A DNA stretch of 64,000 nt, from assembly GCA_963842305.1 (NCBI GenBank), contig CAWJFW010000005.1, positions 1-64,000 on the forward strand, read 5' to 3'. A program made the position numbers and the translations under genes. Of the stretch, positions 50,948 through 60,165 are shown piece after piece. Below the pieces are notes generated by a model, which saw nothing but the letters and a program-made list of their open reading frames with translations, was not told the origin of the DNA and did no database searches. Position 1 is the first letter of the stretch, and every line of letters begins with the position of its first letter. The stretch is from JAIBJN01 sp963842305. Its GTDB lineage: Bacteria; Actinomycetota; Thermoleophilia; Gaiellales; Gaiellaceae.

Positions 50948-52861
50948 ATGGCACGAACAATCGGCATCGATCTCGGCACGACGAACTCCTGTGTCGCCGT
51001 GCTCGAGGGCGGCGAGCCGACCGTCATCCCGAATGCCGAGGGCGGGCGCACGACGCCGTCCGTCGTCGCATTCGCGAAGGACGGCCAGCGCCTCGTCGGG
51101 GCGCCTGCGAAGCGCCAGTCCGTCACGAACCCCGAGAACACGATCTCCTCGATCAAGCGGTTCATGGGACGGAAGTTCTCGGAGGTTTCCGAGGAGATGA
51201 AGATCGTCCCGTACGAGATCGTCTCCAGCCCGAACGGCGACGTCCGCGTCAAGGCCGGCGACAAGGAGTACGCGCCGCCCGAGATAAGCGCGATGATCCT
51301 GCAGAAGCTCAAGGCGGACGCCGAGGCGTACCTGGGCGAGACCGTCACCGACGCGGTCGTCACCGTCCCGGCCTACTTCAACAACGCCCAGCGCGAGGCG
51401 ACGAAGGACGCCGGCAAGATCGCCGGCCTCAACGTCCTGCGGATCATCAACGAGCCGACCGCGGCCTCGCTCGCCTACGGGCTCGACAAGGAGTCCGACC
51501 AGACGATCCTCGTCTTCGACCTCGGCGGCGGGACGTTCGACGTCTCCGTGCTCGAGCTCGGCGAGGGCGTCTTCGAGGTGAAGGCGACGAACGGCGACAA
51601 CCACCTCGGCGGCGACAACTTCGACAAGGCGGTCGTCGACTGGATGGTCGCGGAGTTCAAGCGCGACCAGGGCATCGACCTCAGCCAGGACAAGATGGCG
51701 CTCCAGCGCCTCTACGAGGCGGCCGAGAAGGCGAAGATCGAGCTCTCCTCGACGACGTCGACCCAGATCAACCTGCCCTTCATCACGGCGACGCCGGAGG
51801 GTCCCAAGCACCTCGACCTCCAGCTCACGCGCGCGAAGCTGAACGAGCTGACGCACGATCTGCTCGAGCGCACCGTCGGCCCGACGAAGCAGGCGCTCGC
51901 CGATGCCGGGCTCACGGCGGACAAGATCGACCACGTCGTCCTCGTCGGCGGCATGACTCGCATGCCGTCCGTGCAGGAGAAGGTCGCCTCCGTCGTCGGC
52001 AAGGAGCCGCACAAGGGCGTCAACCCTGACGAGGTCGTCGCCGTTGGCGCGGCCATCCAGGCCGGCGTGCTCAAGGGCGAGGTCAAGGACATTCTCCTGC
52101 TCGACGTGACCCCGCTCTCGCTCGGGATCGAGACGAAGGGCGGCGTCTTCACGACGCTGATCGAGCGCAACACCACGATCCCGAAGAAGAAGTCGGAGAC
52201 GTTCACGACCGCGGAGGACAATCAGCCGTCGGTCGAGATCCACGTTCTGCAGGGCGAGTCCGAGATGGCCGCGTTCAACAAGACGCTCGGCAAGTTCCAG
52301 CTGGTCGGGATCCCCCCGGCGCCGCGCGGGCTGCCGCAGATCGAGGTCGCCTTCGACATCGACGCGAACGGGATCCTGAACGTGTCCGCGAAGGATCTGG
52401 GCACGGGCAACCAGCAGCAGATCCGCATCGAGGGCGGCTCCGGGCTCGACGAGACCGAGGTCGAGCGCATGGTTGCCGACGCCGAGGCCCACGCCGAGGA
52501 GGCGCACAAGCTGCGCGAGCTCGCCGAGGCGCGCAACCAGGCCGAGACGCTCGTCTATTCCACCGAGAAGAGCCTCGCCGAGCACCGCGACTCGCTCGAC
52601 GAGGAGACGGTGAAGACGATCGAGGAGCGAGTCGAGGCGCTGAAGGCCGTCGCCGAAGGCGACGACGCGGCCCAGATCCGCACCAAGAGCGACGAGTTGA
52701 TGCAGGCTGCGCACTCGCTCGCGCAAGTCGTCTACGAGAAGGTGCAGGCCGAGCAGGCCGCCGCGCAGCCGAGCGCCGGCAACGGCGAGGCAACCGACGA
52801 CGAGGAGGTCGTCGAGGAGGCGGACTACGAGGTCATCGACGAGGAGGCGAAGCGCTCCTGA
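50948..52861 (+). CDS. dnaK: Chaperone DnaK (Hsp70)
   Basis: 637-aa full-length Hsp70. IGIDLGTTNSCVAVLEGG is the first phosphate loop, FDLGGGTFDVSVLE the second and LVGGMTRMPSVQ the third; the substrate domain begins at DVTPLSLGIETKGG, and the acidic tail ends EEADYEVIDEE. It uses ATP to bind and release unfolded proteins with GrpE and DnaJ. An AACGGAGG site fixes the start. Its TGA overlaps the grpE ATG. Confidence 0.96.
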   Translation: MARTIGIDLGTTNSCVAVLEGGEPTVIPNAEGGRTTPSVVAFAKDGQRLVGAPAKRQSVTNPENTISSIKRFMGRKFSEVSEEMKIVPYEIVSSPNGDVRVKAGDKEYAPPEISAMILQKLKADAEAYLGETVTDAVVTVPAYFNNAQREATKDAGKIAGLNVLRIINEPTAASLAYGLDKESDQTILVFDLGGGTFDVSVLELGEGVFEVKATNGDNHLGGDNFDKAVVDWMVAEFKRDQGIDLSQDKMALQRLYEAAEKAKIELSSTTSTQINLPFITATPEGPKHLDLQLTRAKLNELTHDLLERTVGPTKQALADAGLTADKIDHVVLVGGMTRMPSVQEKVASVVGKEPHKGVNPDEVVAVGAAIQAGVLKGEVKDILLLDVTPLSLGIETKGGVFTTLIERNTTIPKKKSETFTTAEDNQPSVEIHVLQGESEMAAFNKTLGKFQLVGIPPAPRGLPQIEVAFDIDANGILNVSAKDLGTGNQQQIRIEGGSGLDETEVERMVADAEAHAEEAHKLRELAEARNQAETLVYSTEKSLAEHRDSLDEETVKTIEERVEALKAVAEGDDAAQIRTKSDELMQAAHSLAQVVYEKVQAEQAAAQPSAGNGEATDDEEVVEEADYEVIDEEAKRS

Positions 52862-53376
52862 TGGCCTCCGAGGAGACCACCGGCACCGGGCAGGCCGCTG
52901 TCGAGCGGGCTCTGGCCGAGCTCGAGGAACGCATCGCCCTTCTCGAGCGCGAGAAGGAGGAGCTCATCGACGACCTGAAGAGGGTCGCGGCGGACTTCGA
53001 CAACTACCGCAAGCGGGCCCTGCGCGACCAGGAGGCACTCGTCGCGCGGGCCCACGAGCGGCTCGTGAAGGAGCTCCTGCCCGTGCTCGACGACCTCGAG
53101 CGGGCGCTCGAGGCCGCCGAGGAGCACGAGGAGGCAAAGCTCGAGGAAGGCGTCAGGCTCGTCCAACGCGAGCTGCGCTCCACGCTCGCCAAGGAGGGCC
53201 TGGTCGAGATCGCCACCGACGGCGAGTTCGACCCGCACGTCCACGAGGCGCTACTCACGCAGCCTTCGGACGAGGACGAGGGCGCCATCGTCGAGGTGAT
53301 CCAGAAGGGATACCGGCTCGGCGACCGGGTGCTCAGGCCCGCGCGCGTCGTCGTGTCCCAGGGGCCGCGGGAGTGA
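52861..53376 (+). CDS. grpE: Nucleotide exchange factor GrpE
   Basis: 171-aa GrpE: a long N-terminal coiled coil (about 12-50, ELEERIALLEREKEEL), ADFDNYRKRALRDQE, and the C-terminal beta-domain with EFDPHVHEALL and KGYRLGDRVLRPARVVVSQG. It drives ADP release from DnaK. Coupled to dnaK by a 1-nt overlap and to dnaJ by 4 nt. Confidence 0.95.
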   Translation: MASEETTGTGQAAVERALAELEERIALLEREKEELIDDLKRVAADFDNYRKRALRDQEALVARAHERLVKELLPVLDDLERALEAAEEHEEAKLEEGVRLVQRELRSTLAKEGLVEIATDGEFDPHVHEALLTQPSDEDEGAIVEVIQKGYRLGDRVLRPARVVVSQGPRE

Positions 53377-54458
53377 GGGATCTCTACGAGGTCCTCGGCG
53401 TGCCGAAGTCGGCCTCCGAGAGCGAGATCAAGAAGGCCTACCGCAAGCTCGCTCGCAAGCACCACCCGGACTCGAACCCCGGCGACGCCGAGGCGGAGGA
53501 ACGCTTCAAGGAGCTCCAGGACGCCTACGACGTCCTCTCCGACCCTGACAAGCGGAAGGAATACGACCAGCTCGGGACGCGCATGTTCGACGGCGCGCAG
53601 GCGGGCGGGCCCGGAGGCTTTCAGTGGAGCGGAAACGTCGGCGACCTCGGCGATCTCTTCGGGGGGCTCTTCGGCCGCACCGCGGGCGGCGGCGCGCGCC
53701 CCCGCCAGCGCGGACAGCGCGGCGTCGACGTGGGAGTCACGGTCAACCTCTCCTTCGAGGACTCGCTCAAGGGCCTGACGACGAAGATCCCGGTCGAGCT
53801 CGAGACCGCCTGCTCCACCTGCAAGGGATCGGGTGCCGAGCCGGGCACGAGCCCGGTCATCTGCCCCGAGTGCCGGGGTCGTGGAGTGACTTCCGAGGAC
53901 GAGGGCTTCTTCGCCTTCTCCCGCCCGTGCCCCCGCTGCCACGGAAACGGCACGGTGATCGAGAAGCCCTGCCGCACCTGCCACGGCACCGGTCGCGAGC
54001 GGCGGACGAAGCGCTACACGGTGAAGATCCCGGCCGGCGTCAAGGACGGCACTCAGATCCGCCTCAAGGGCAAGGGCGAGGCCGGCTACGGGGGCGGGCC
54101 GCCCGGCGACCTGATCGTCTCGACGCACGTGGCGCCCTCGCCGCTCTTCGAGCGCCGCGGCGCCGATCTCATCATCGAGGTCCCGGTCACGTACGCGGAG
54201 GCCGCGCTCGGCGCCGAGGTGGAGGTCCCGACTCCGGACGGGCGCATCTCCCTGAAGGTCCCCGCCGGTTCGCAGGACGGCAAGCTCCTCCGGGCCAAGG
54301 GCCAGGGCGCGCCGAAGCTCAACGGCGGCGGCAGGGGCGACCTGCTCGCCCGCGTGCGTCTCGACGTTCCCAAGAAGCTCACGAAGGCCGAGCGCGAGGC
54401 CATCGAGGCCCTGGACAAGTCATCCACCCGCGACGTGCGCGAGAAGCTGAGGGCGTGA
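53373..54458 (+). CDS. dnaJ: Chaperone DnaJ (Hsp40)
   Basis: 361-aa type I DnaJ. The J domain (LYEVLGVPKSAS ... KHHPDSNPGD, with the HPD motif) is followed by a Gly/Phe-rich linker, four CxxCxGxG zinc repeats (CSTCKGSGA, CPECRGRG, CPRCHGNG, CRTCHGTG) and substrate-binding beta-domains. It delivers clients to DnaK. GTG start overlapping the grpE stop. Confidence 0.95.
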   Translation: MRDLYEVLGVPKSASESEIKKAYRKLARKHHPDSNPGDAEAEERFKELQDAYDVLSDPDKRKEYDQLGTRMFDGAQAGGPGGFQWSGNVGDLGDLFGGLFGRTAGGGARPRQRGQRGVDVGVTVNLSFEDSLKGLTTKIPVELETACSTCKGSGAEPGTSPVICPECRGRGVTSEDEGFFAFSRPCPRCHGNGTVIEKPCRTCHGTGRERRTKRYTVKIPAGVKDGTQIRLKGKGEAGYGGGPPGDLIVSTHVAPSPLFERRGADLIIEVPVTYAEAALGAEVEVPTPDGRISLKVPAGSQDGKLLRAKGQGAPKLNGGGRGDLLARVRLDVPKKLTKAEREAIEALDKSSTRDVREKLRA

Positions 54459-54850
54459 TGGACGACCACCCGCGCTACATGATCAGCGTCGCCGCGGAAC
54501 TCGTCGGGATGCACCCGCAGACCTTGAGGGTCTACGAGACGAAGGGCCTCGTACGGCCTCGCCGCACGCCTGGCAACACCCGCCTCTACTCGGAAGCCGA
54601 TCTCGAGCGGCTCCGGCTCATCCAGCGCCTGACCACCGAACTCGGCCTCAACTTGGCAGGCGTCGAGACGGTGCTCCGCCTCCAGGACGAGCTGGGCCGG
54701 CTGCGGGCGCGGCTCGCCCGGCTCGAGACGGACATGCGCGAGGAAGTGCAGCGCGTCCACCGGCAGTACCGCCGGGAGCTCGTGCTGTACACGGACCCCG
54801 ACGAGACGCTTCCCCGACCCACGACGAGGACATGGACTTCAACAGGCTGA
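54458..54850 (+). CDS. hspR: MerR-family heat-shock repressor HspR
   Basis: 130-aa MerR-type regulator: helix-turn-helix with YMISVAAELVGMHPQTLRVY and the wing GLVRPRRTPGNTRLYSEADL, then a coiled coil (about 80-110). HspR represses the dnaK operon and clpB with DnaK as co-repressor in Streptomyces and relatives. The ATG overlaps the dnaJ stop, and its 3' end overlaps clpB by 19 nt, so regulator and both chaperone machines share one transcript. Confidence 0.92.
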   Translation: MDDHPRYMISVAAELVGMHPQTLRVYETKGLVRPRRTPGNTRLYSEADLERLRLIQRLTTELGLNLAGVETVLRLQDELGRLRARLARLETDMREEVQRVHRQYRRELVLYTDPDETLPRPTTRTWTSTG

Positions 54851-57315
54851 CCATCAAGTCGCAGGAAGCTGTCGGCGCCGCCCAGGAGCTGGCCCGCCGC
54901 CGCGGCAACCCCGAGATCTATCCGGAGCACCTCGTGCTCGCGCTCCTGGACCAGGAGCTTCCGCGGACGCTCGTCGAACGTTCCGGAGCCTCGGTCGCCG
55001 ACGTGCGGGCCCGGGCCGAGGCGGGGCTCTCCGCGAAACCGGCCGTCCAGGGCGCAGCCGCTCAGCAGCCGCGCGTCTCGACCGCGTTCTCCGAGGTGCT
55101 CGATCACGCCGAGGAGGAGATGCGGAAGCTCGAGGACGAGTTCGTCTCGACCGAGCATCTCCTGCTCGCGCTCGACGTCGTCCCGCGGGACGCGCTCGTC
55201 GATGCCCTGAGGGAGGTCCGCGGCTCGCAGCGGGTCACCTCGCAGGACCCGGAAGGTTCCTACCAGGCGCTGGAGAAATTCGGGCGCGACCTCACGCAGC
55301 TCGCCGAGGAGGGGAAGCTCGACCCGGTCATCGGGCGCGACGAGGAGATCCGGCGCGTGATCCAGGTGCTCTCGCGCCGAACGAAGAACAACCCGGTGCT
55401 CATCGGTGATCCCGGCGTGGGGAAGACCGCGATCGCGGAGGGCCTCGCCCAGCGCATCGTCGCCGGCGACGTTCCCGAGGGCTTGAAGGGCAAGCGGGTC
55501 TGGGCGCTCGACATCGGGGCGCTCCTCGCCGGCTCGAAGTACCGCGGTGAGTTCGAGGAACGGCTCAAGGCCGTCCTGACCGAGATCAAGGAGTCGGAGG
55601 GGGAGATCGTCCTCTTCATCGACGAGCTGCACACGATCGTCGGCGCCGGCGCCGCGGAGGGCGCCGTCGACGCGGCCAACATGCTGAAGCCGATGCTCGC
55701 GCGCGGCGAGCTCCGCGCGGTCGGCGCGACGACACTGGACGAGTACCGGAAGCACGTCGAGAAGGACGCCGCGCTCGAGCGCCGCTTCCAGCCGGTGTTC
55801 GTCGGGGAGCCCTCCGTCGCGGACACGATCGCGATCCTGCGCGGCCTGAAGGAGCGCTACGAGGCGCATCACGGCGTCCGCATCCGAGACGCCGCGCTGG
55901 TCGCCGCCGCAGTCCTCTCCGACCGCTACATCTCCGACCGCTACCTGCCGGACAAGGCCATCGACCTCGTGGACGAATCCGCCTCGCGCCTGCGGATGGA
56001 GATCGACTCGTCCCCGCTTCCTCTGGACGAGGCGGAACGACGGGTGCGCCAGCTCGAGATCGAGCTTGCCGCCATGGGCAAGGAGTCGAGCGACGTGCGC
56101 GCGCCGGTCGAGCGCGAGCTCGCCGACGCGAAGGCCCACCGCGACGAGCTTGCCGCCCGCTGGGCCAAGGAGAAGGAGCAGCTCGACCGGGTCAAGGAGA
56201 TCACCCAGCGGATCGACGACCTGCGCATGGAGGCCGAGCGCGTCGAGCGCGCCGGCGACCTGCAACGCGTGGCCGAGATCCGTTACGGGGAGCTTCCTGC
56301 GCTCGAGGCCGAGCTGGCCGAGCGCGAGGAGCAGGAGTTCGAGCCGATGGTCAAGGAAGAGGTCGACGAGGACGACGTCGCAGCGGTCGTCGCCCGCTGG
56401 ACGGGGATCCCGGTCACGCGCCTGCTCGAGGGTGAGACCGAGAAGCTCATCCACATGGAGGAGCGTCTCCATCGGCGCGTCGTCGGGCAGGAGGAGGCGG
56501 TCCAGGCGGTCGCCAATGCCCTCCGGCGGGCGCGGACGGGCCTGCAGGACCCCAACCGCCCGATCGGCTCGTTCGTCTTCCTCGGTCCGACCGGCGTGGG
56601 GAAGACCGAGCTCGCCCGCGCGCTTGCCGAGTTCATGTTCGACGACGAGCGCGCGCTCGTCCGCCTCGACATGTCCGAGTATCAGGAGCGGCACACGGTC
56701 GCCCGCCTCGTCGGCGCCCCACCCGGCTACGTCGGCTACGAGGAGGGCGGCCAGCTGACCGAGGCTGTGCGGCGCCGCCCCTACTCCGTCGTCCTCCTCG
56801 ACGAGATCGAGAAGGCGCACGCCGAGGTCTTCGACGTTCTCCTGCAGATCCTCGACGACGGGCGGCTCACCGACGGTCACGGCCGCACGGTCGACTTCCG
56901 GAACACGGTCGTGATCATGACCTCGAATCTCCGCTCGGCCGAGGCGATGCGCGAGTTCTTCCGGCCCGAGTTCCTCAACCGGATCGACGAGATCGTCGAG
57001 TTCAAGCCGCTGTCGCGCGAGCAGCTCGGCGAGATCGTGGAGCTGCAGCTGGAACGTCTGCGGGCCCGGCTTGCCGAGCGCGGCCTCGGTCTGGAGCTGA
57101 GCGAGGCCGCCAAGGAACACCTGGCCGAGGCCGGCTGGGATCCGACCTACGGCGCCCGCCCGCTCAAGCGTGCGCTCCAGCGCATGGTCGAGAACCCTCT
57201 CGCGATGCGGCTCCTCGAGGGTGAGTTCACCGGGGGCGACACCGTCCGCGTCGACGTCATCGACGGCGAGCTGACCTTCGGGAAGGCGCCTGCCGTGGCA
57301 CCGGCGGCCGCGTAG
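54832..57315 (+). CDS. clpB: Disaggregase ClpB (Hsp100)
   Basis: 827-aa AAA+ protein. It has an N-terminal Clp repeat domain (LTIKSQEAVGAAQELAR), NBD1 with GDPGVGKTAIAEG and Walker B LFIDELHTIVG, a coiled-coil middle domain (about 390-510), NBD2 with GPTGVGKTELARAL and VVLLDEIEKAH, and a ClpB C-terminal domain. It is slightly shorter than the usual 850-870 aa because the linker after NBD2's sensor region is compact. With DnaK it dissolves aggregates. Start within the end of hspR. Confidence 0.95.
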   Translation: MDFNRLTIKSQEAVGAAQELARRRGNPEIYPEHLVLALLDQELPRTLVERSGASVADVRARAEAGLSAKPAVQGAAAQQPRVSTAFSEVLDHAEEEMRKLEDEFVSTEHLLLALDVVPRDALVDALREVRGSQRVTSQDPEGSYQALEKFGRDLTQLAEEGKLDPVIGRDEEIRRVIQVLSRRTKNNPVLIGDPGVGKTAIAEGLAQRIVAGDVPEGLKGKRVWALDIGALLAGSKYRGEFEERLKAVLTEIKESEGEIVLFIDELHTIVGAGAAEGAVDAANMLKPMLARGELRAVGATTLDEYRKHVEKDAALERRFQPVFVGEPSVADTIAILRGLKERYEAHHGVRIRDAALVAAAVLSDRYISDRYLPDKAIDLVDESASRLRMEIDSSPLPLDEAERRVRQLEIELAAMGKESSDVRAPVERELADAKAHRDELAARWAKEKEQLDRVKEITQRIDDLRMEAERVERAGDLQRVAEIRYGELPALEAELAEREEQEFEPMVKEEVDEDDVAAVVARWTGIPVTRLLEGETEKLIHMEERLHRRVVGQEEAVQAVANALRRARTGLQDPNRPIGSFVFLGPTGVGKTELARALAEFMFDDERALVRLDMSEYQERHTVARLVGAPPGYVGYEEGGQLTEAVRRRPYSVVLLDEIEKAHAEVFDVLLQILDDGRLTDGHGRTVDFRNTVVIMTSNLRSAEAMREFFRPEFLNRIDEIVEFKPLSREQLGEIVELQLERLRARLAERGLGLELSEAAKEHLAEAGWDPTYGARPLKRALQRMVENPLAMRLLEGEFTGGDTVRVDVIDGELTFGKAPAVAPAAA

Positions 57316-57454
57316 ATTCGTGGCTGTGGAGCTCCTGTGCGACGGCCGCGGCCGGCTCCCCGCCGAGTAAGTCTTCGACGAGGTCGAGCCGGCCGAGGTC
57401 GCGGCGCTCCGCGACGATCCAACTTCGGGCCGCGCCCGGTATCAGTGCCTGCTC

Positions 57455-58102
57455 GTGCGCACCGAAGCGGCGGTCGTGCTCGTGGACACGGGCATCAGCG
57501 CCGTCGAGCATCCGTTCGGCGGCTCGGGAGGCGCGCTCAGCGCGGAGCTCGAGCCCGCGGGAGTGACCCCCGGGGACGTGGACCTCGTCGTCGTGACACA
57601 CGGGCATCTCGACCACATCGGCGGCAACGTCAGTGAGGGCGCCCCCGCGTTCCCCCGGGCCCGTTACGTCATGTCCAGGGCCGACTGGGAGTACTGGACA
57701 TCCGAGGACGTGCTCGGCGCGGTGTCCGCCATCGGTGCTGCCGTGGCGCGAGAGCAGCCCCCTCCGCTTGCGGCCGTCGGCGTGCTCGATCTCGTCGAGC
57801 GCGAGGAGGAGGTCTCCCCGGGGATCCTGGTGGTGCCGGCACCGGGTCACACGCCGGGTCACCTCGCCGTCGAGGTGGTCGGCGAGCGCCTCTACCTCAC
57901 GGACGCACTCCTCCACCCCCTGCAGGGATCACGGCCGGAGTGGGGACACGGGCTTGACGACGACCGGGAGGCTGCGGCCGCCACGCTCCGCGCTCTCCTC
58001 GGCCGGGCAGCTTCGAACGACCTGCCGGTCGCCTGCTCGCACGTGGAGGGCGTCTTCCGCGTGGAGCCGAGTGGCGACGCCTTCGAGTTGACGAAGACCT
58101 AG
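57455..58102 (+). CDS. Metallo-beta-lactamase-fold hydrolase, upstream part interrupted by an in-frame stop
   Basis: MBL-fold protein with THGHLDHIGG, DTGI at the first strand, PAPGHTPGHLAVEV, LTDALLHP and CSHVEG. The intact frame from GTG 57455 gives 215 aa but omits the first strands. The same frame continues upstream to GTG 57326 (VELLCDGRGRLPAE), then meets TAA at 57368 where relatives would have Tyr; ignoring that stop the protein is 258 aa. Probably a lactonase-like or thioester hydrolase; substrate unknown. Ends in a CTAG shared with the convergent cupin. Confidence 0.75.
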   Translation: MRTEAAVVLVDTGISAVEHPFGGSGGALSAELEPAGVTPGDVDLVVVTHGHLDHIGGNVSEGAPAFPRARYVMSRADWEYWTSEDVLGAVSAIGAAVAREQPPPLAAVGVLDLVEREEEVSPGILVVPAPGHTPGHLAVEVVGERLYLTDALLHPLQGSRPEWGHGLDDDREAAAATLRALLGRAASNDLPVACSHVEGVFRVEPSGDAFELTKT

Positions 58103-58473
58103 GGCACCGGGTCGAAGAACTCGCCCTTGCCCGTCTCGGGCGGGGCCCCGTAGATGAAGAGCACGACCTCCTCGTCGCCGGCGTTGCGAAGCTGGAGGAT
58201 CGTTTCGCGCTCGACGACGACCACGCCGCCGCGGGCCACCTCGTGCCGCTCCGGCGGCTCGCCCAGATCGATCGTCAGCGTCCCCTCGAGGACGACGAAG
58301 ACCTCCTCCTGGCCGAGGTCGCGATGGCGCTTTCCCTGCGCTCCCGGCGGGTAGCGCCAGATGTTCGCGCGGGACTCGGAGAGCGCGTCCGAGAGACCCG
58401 CGATCGAGCGTGGGTCGCCCTCGGCGCGCGGGGCGAACTGGAGCTCGGCCGCCTGGAAGATCGTGTAGCCCAT
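58099..58473 (-). CDS. Cupin-domain protein
   Basis: 124-aa single cupin. The metal motifs are KRHRDLGQEEVFVVLEGTL (HxxxxxxE) and a second motif around LQLRNAGDEEVVLFIYG in which the usual His is replaced. Such proteins bind sugars or small acids or act as isomerases/dioxygenases. It is 9 nt downstream of the GNAT gene on the same strand. Confidence 0.85.
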   Translation of the reverse strand: MGYTIFQAAELQFAPRAEGDPRSIAGLSDALSESRANIWRYPPGAQGKRHRDLGQEEVFVVLEGTLTIDLGEPPERHEVARGGVVVVERETILQLRNAGDEEVVLFIYGAPPETGKGEFFDPVP

Positions 58474-58482
58474 ACCCGGACC

Positions 58483-58941
58483 CTAGCCCAATCGCTTTTC
58501 GAAGCAGACACTCCTCGTGTCGTCGACGAACGGCCCGTAGCGGGGGATCGGCTCGTAGCCCGCCGAGGCGTACAGCCCGATCGCCTCGGCCTGGAGGTTT
58601 CCCGTCTCGAGCCGGACGAACGAGTACCCGAGTGCCAGGGCTTCGGCCTCGAGCGCAGCCAGCAGCCGGCGGGAGAGTCCACGACCGCGCGCGCTTGGGA
58701 TGACATACATGCGGCGAACCTCCGCGGTCGTCCCGTCGTAGCGGCCGATGCCGCCGCAGGTCACGGGCTCGCCGTCGACCCAGCCGACGAGGAACACGCC
58801 ATCCGGCGGCGCGAAAACCGACGGCGCGGGCAGCCCGCCCGACCCGGGGACGCCGGCGTACGTGACGAGAAGCTCCTCCTCGAGCGCTCTCGTGAGCGCC
58901 CGGGCGGTCTCCGAGGCGAAGCTCTCGCGGCGGATCTTCAC
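58483..58941 (-). CDS. GNAT-family N-acetyltransferase
   Basis: 152-aa acetyltransferase with the acetyl-CoA loop VIPSARGRGLSRRLLAALE (motif A) and the C-terminal GLYASAGYEPIPRYGPF. Substrate not predictable. It is probably co-transcribed with the cupin gene and is divergent from the membrane-protein gene. Confidence 0.88.
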   Translation of the reverse strand: MKIRRESFASETARALTRALEEELLVTYAGVPGSGGLPAPSVFAPPDGVFLVGWVDGEPVTCGGIGRYDGTTAEVRRMYVIPSARGRGLSRRLLAALEAEALALGYSFVRLETGNLQAEAIGLYASAGYEPIPRYGPFVDDTRSVCFEKRLG

Positions 58942-58951
58942 GGCAGCAGCC

Positions 58952-58957
58952 TAGAGT
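58952..58957 (+). promoter_or_regulatory. -10 box of leaderless membrane-protein gene
   Basis: TAGAGT, 8 nt before the GTG at 58966, with no ribosome site. Confidence 0.45.
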
Positions 58958-58965
58958 TCCGGCCG

Positions 58966-59652
58966 GTGACGCCCCCGGATCGCCCGCTTTCCCTCGGTGA
59001 GCTTCTGTCGGAGGCCGTGCGGATCTACACCCAGCGCCCCTGGGCCGCCCTCGGCGTGGGCCTCGCCACGGGCGGCGCCTATCTGCTCGCCGCACTTACG
59101 CCTGACCTCGTCGACGTGCTCGTGATCGCGCTCGCCTTCACGGCGAGCTACGGAGCCGCGGCCCGCCTCGTCGCCGGCGAGGCTTTCGCCGAGGCATGGG
59201 CCCAGGTCGGTCTGCGCGCCCTGGTGCTGCTCGTTCTGACCTTCGTCGTGGCGGTTCCGGCCGTGATCGCGCTCACGTATCTCTTTCTCCTCGTCGTCGG
59301 CGCGCTCTGGCTTGCACTGATGGGCTTTTCCGTACCGGTGGCGATGATCGAGCACGACTCGGAGGTGAAGAACTCGTTCGACAGGATCGGGTACTCGCTC
59401 CTGCGCTCGATCCGGCTCGCCCGGGCGGAGTACCTGCACGCGCTCGGGGTGATCGCGGCGCTCATTCTGATCTACCTCGTCCTCGGGATCGGCCTCGGCG
59501 TCGCGCTCGTCGGCTTTGCCGACAACGGCAGACTGATCGCGGTGGCGCTGGTGCAGGTCGTGCTGGCGCCGTTTTTCTTCATCGGCCTCTCCGTCCTCTA
59601 CTTCGAGCAACGGGCCCGGGCCGCTGTATCCTCGCCTCCCGAAGCCGCCTAG
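58966..59652 (+). CDS. Multi-pass membrane protein of unknown function
   Basis: 228-aa protein. After SLGELLSEAVRIYTQRPWA, an amphipathic lead-in typical of DUF-type glycerophosphoryl-domain-like membrane proteins, come about five to six hydrophobic helices. MIEHDSEVKNSFDRIGYSLL in the middle is a conserved cytoplasmic segment of such families. No catalytic residues are seen. GTG 58966 is chosen by the -10 box; the long frame upstream is antisense to cupin and GNAT. Confidence 0.72.
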   Translation: MTPPDRPLSLGELLSEAVRIYTQRPWAALGVGLATGGAYLLAALTPDLVDVLVIALAFTASYGAAARLVAGEAFAEAWAQVGLRALVLLVLTFVVAVPAVIALTYLFLLVVGALWLALMGFSVPVAMIEHDSEVKNSFDRIGYSLLRSIRLARAEYLHALGVIAALILIYLVLGIGLGVALVGFADNGRLIAVALVQVVLAPFFFIGLSVLYFEQRARAAVSSPPEAA

Positions 59653-59661
59653 GGAGGAAAG

Positions 59662-59949
59662 ATGCCCAAGTACCTCATGCTGTCGACGCTCAGCGAGAAG
59701 GGCCTGCAGACGCTACGTGCGAACCCTGACCGTCTCCGGGAGGTGAACAAGGACGTCGAGGAGCTGGGCGCGAAGGTGCTTCACCAGTGGTTCGTACTGG
59801 GTCCGCACGACTTCGTGAACATCGTCGAGGCGGAGAGCTCGTCGGTGATCGCGGAGGTCTCGATCTCGCTCGGAGCCCGCGGGAGCGTGCACACGCAGTC
59901 GTACGAGATGCTCGAGGTCGACGACCTCATCAAGCTGCTCGGTGGGTGA
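59662..59949 (+). CDS. GYD-domain protein
   Basis: 95-aa alpha/beta dimeric-barrel protein with the GYD/LGPHDFVNIVEA core and a start of MPKYLMLSTLSEKGLQTL. Such proteins are small and uncharacterised. A strong GGGAGGAAAG site precedes the ATG. It lies 9 nt after the membrane-protein gene. Confidence 0.88.
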   Translation: MPKYLMLSTLSEKGLQTLRANPDRLREVNKDVEELGAKVLHQWFVLGPHDFVNIVEAESSSVIAEVSISLGARGSVHTQSYEMLEVDDLIKLLGG

Positions 59950-60163
59950 CCCTCCCCGACTGCCGGACTGGCTCGCGGCCGAAGTAGCTTCCTGGCCGCA
60001 GGACGCATGGGGAGCGCATCAGGCGCGCCTGCTCCTCCGTGACGGGCGGGTCCTCGAGCCGGTCGCGGTCCTCCCGAGCGGAGACGTCGTCGGCTGGGGC
60101 ACGGCGGGGTCTGTCGACTTCGTCGCCGACGACATCGTCGCCATCGAGCGCATCGACGACTAG
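59942..60163 (+). CDS. Hypothetical 73-aa protein
   Basis: Starts at a GTG 8 nt inside the end of the GYD gene. It is acidic, with a PDWLAAEVASWPQDAWGAHQ helix followed by beta-strand-like RLLLRDGRVLEPVAVLPSGDVVGW. Coding character and overlap suggest it is real. No family recognised. Confidence 0.6.
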   Translation: MGDPPRLPDWLAAEVASWPQDAWGAHQARLLLRDGRVLEPVAVLPSGDVVGWGTAGSVDFVADDIVAIERIDD

Positions 60164-60165
60164 TG

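Noticed and set aside
50921..52726. 601-aa open frame on the minus strand opposite dnaK
   Set aside because: Shadow of dnaK third-position GC; no recognisable domain.
54586..57120. 844-aa open frame on the minus strand opposite clpB
   Set aside because: It is a mirror of a GC-rich coding region; composition is Leu/Arg/Asp/Val-rich with no domain, and clpB is certain on the other strand.
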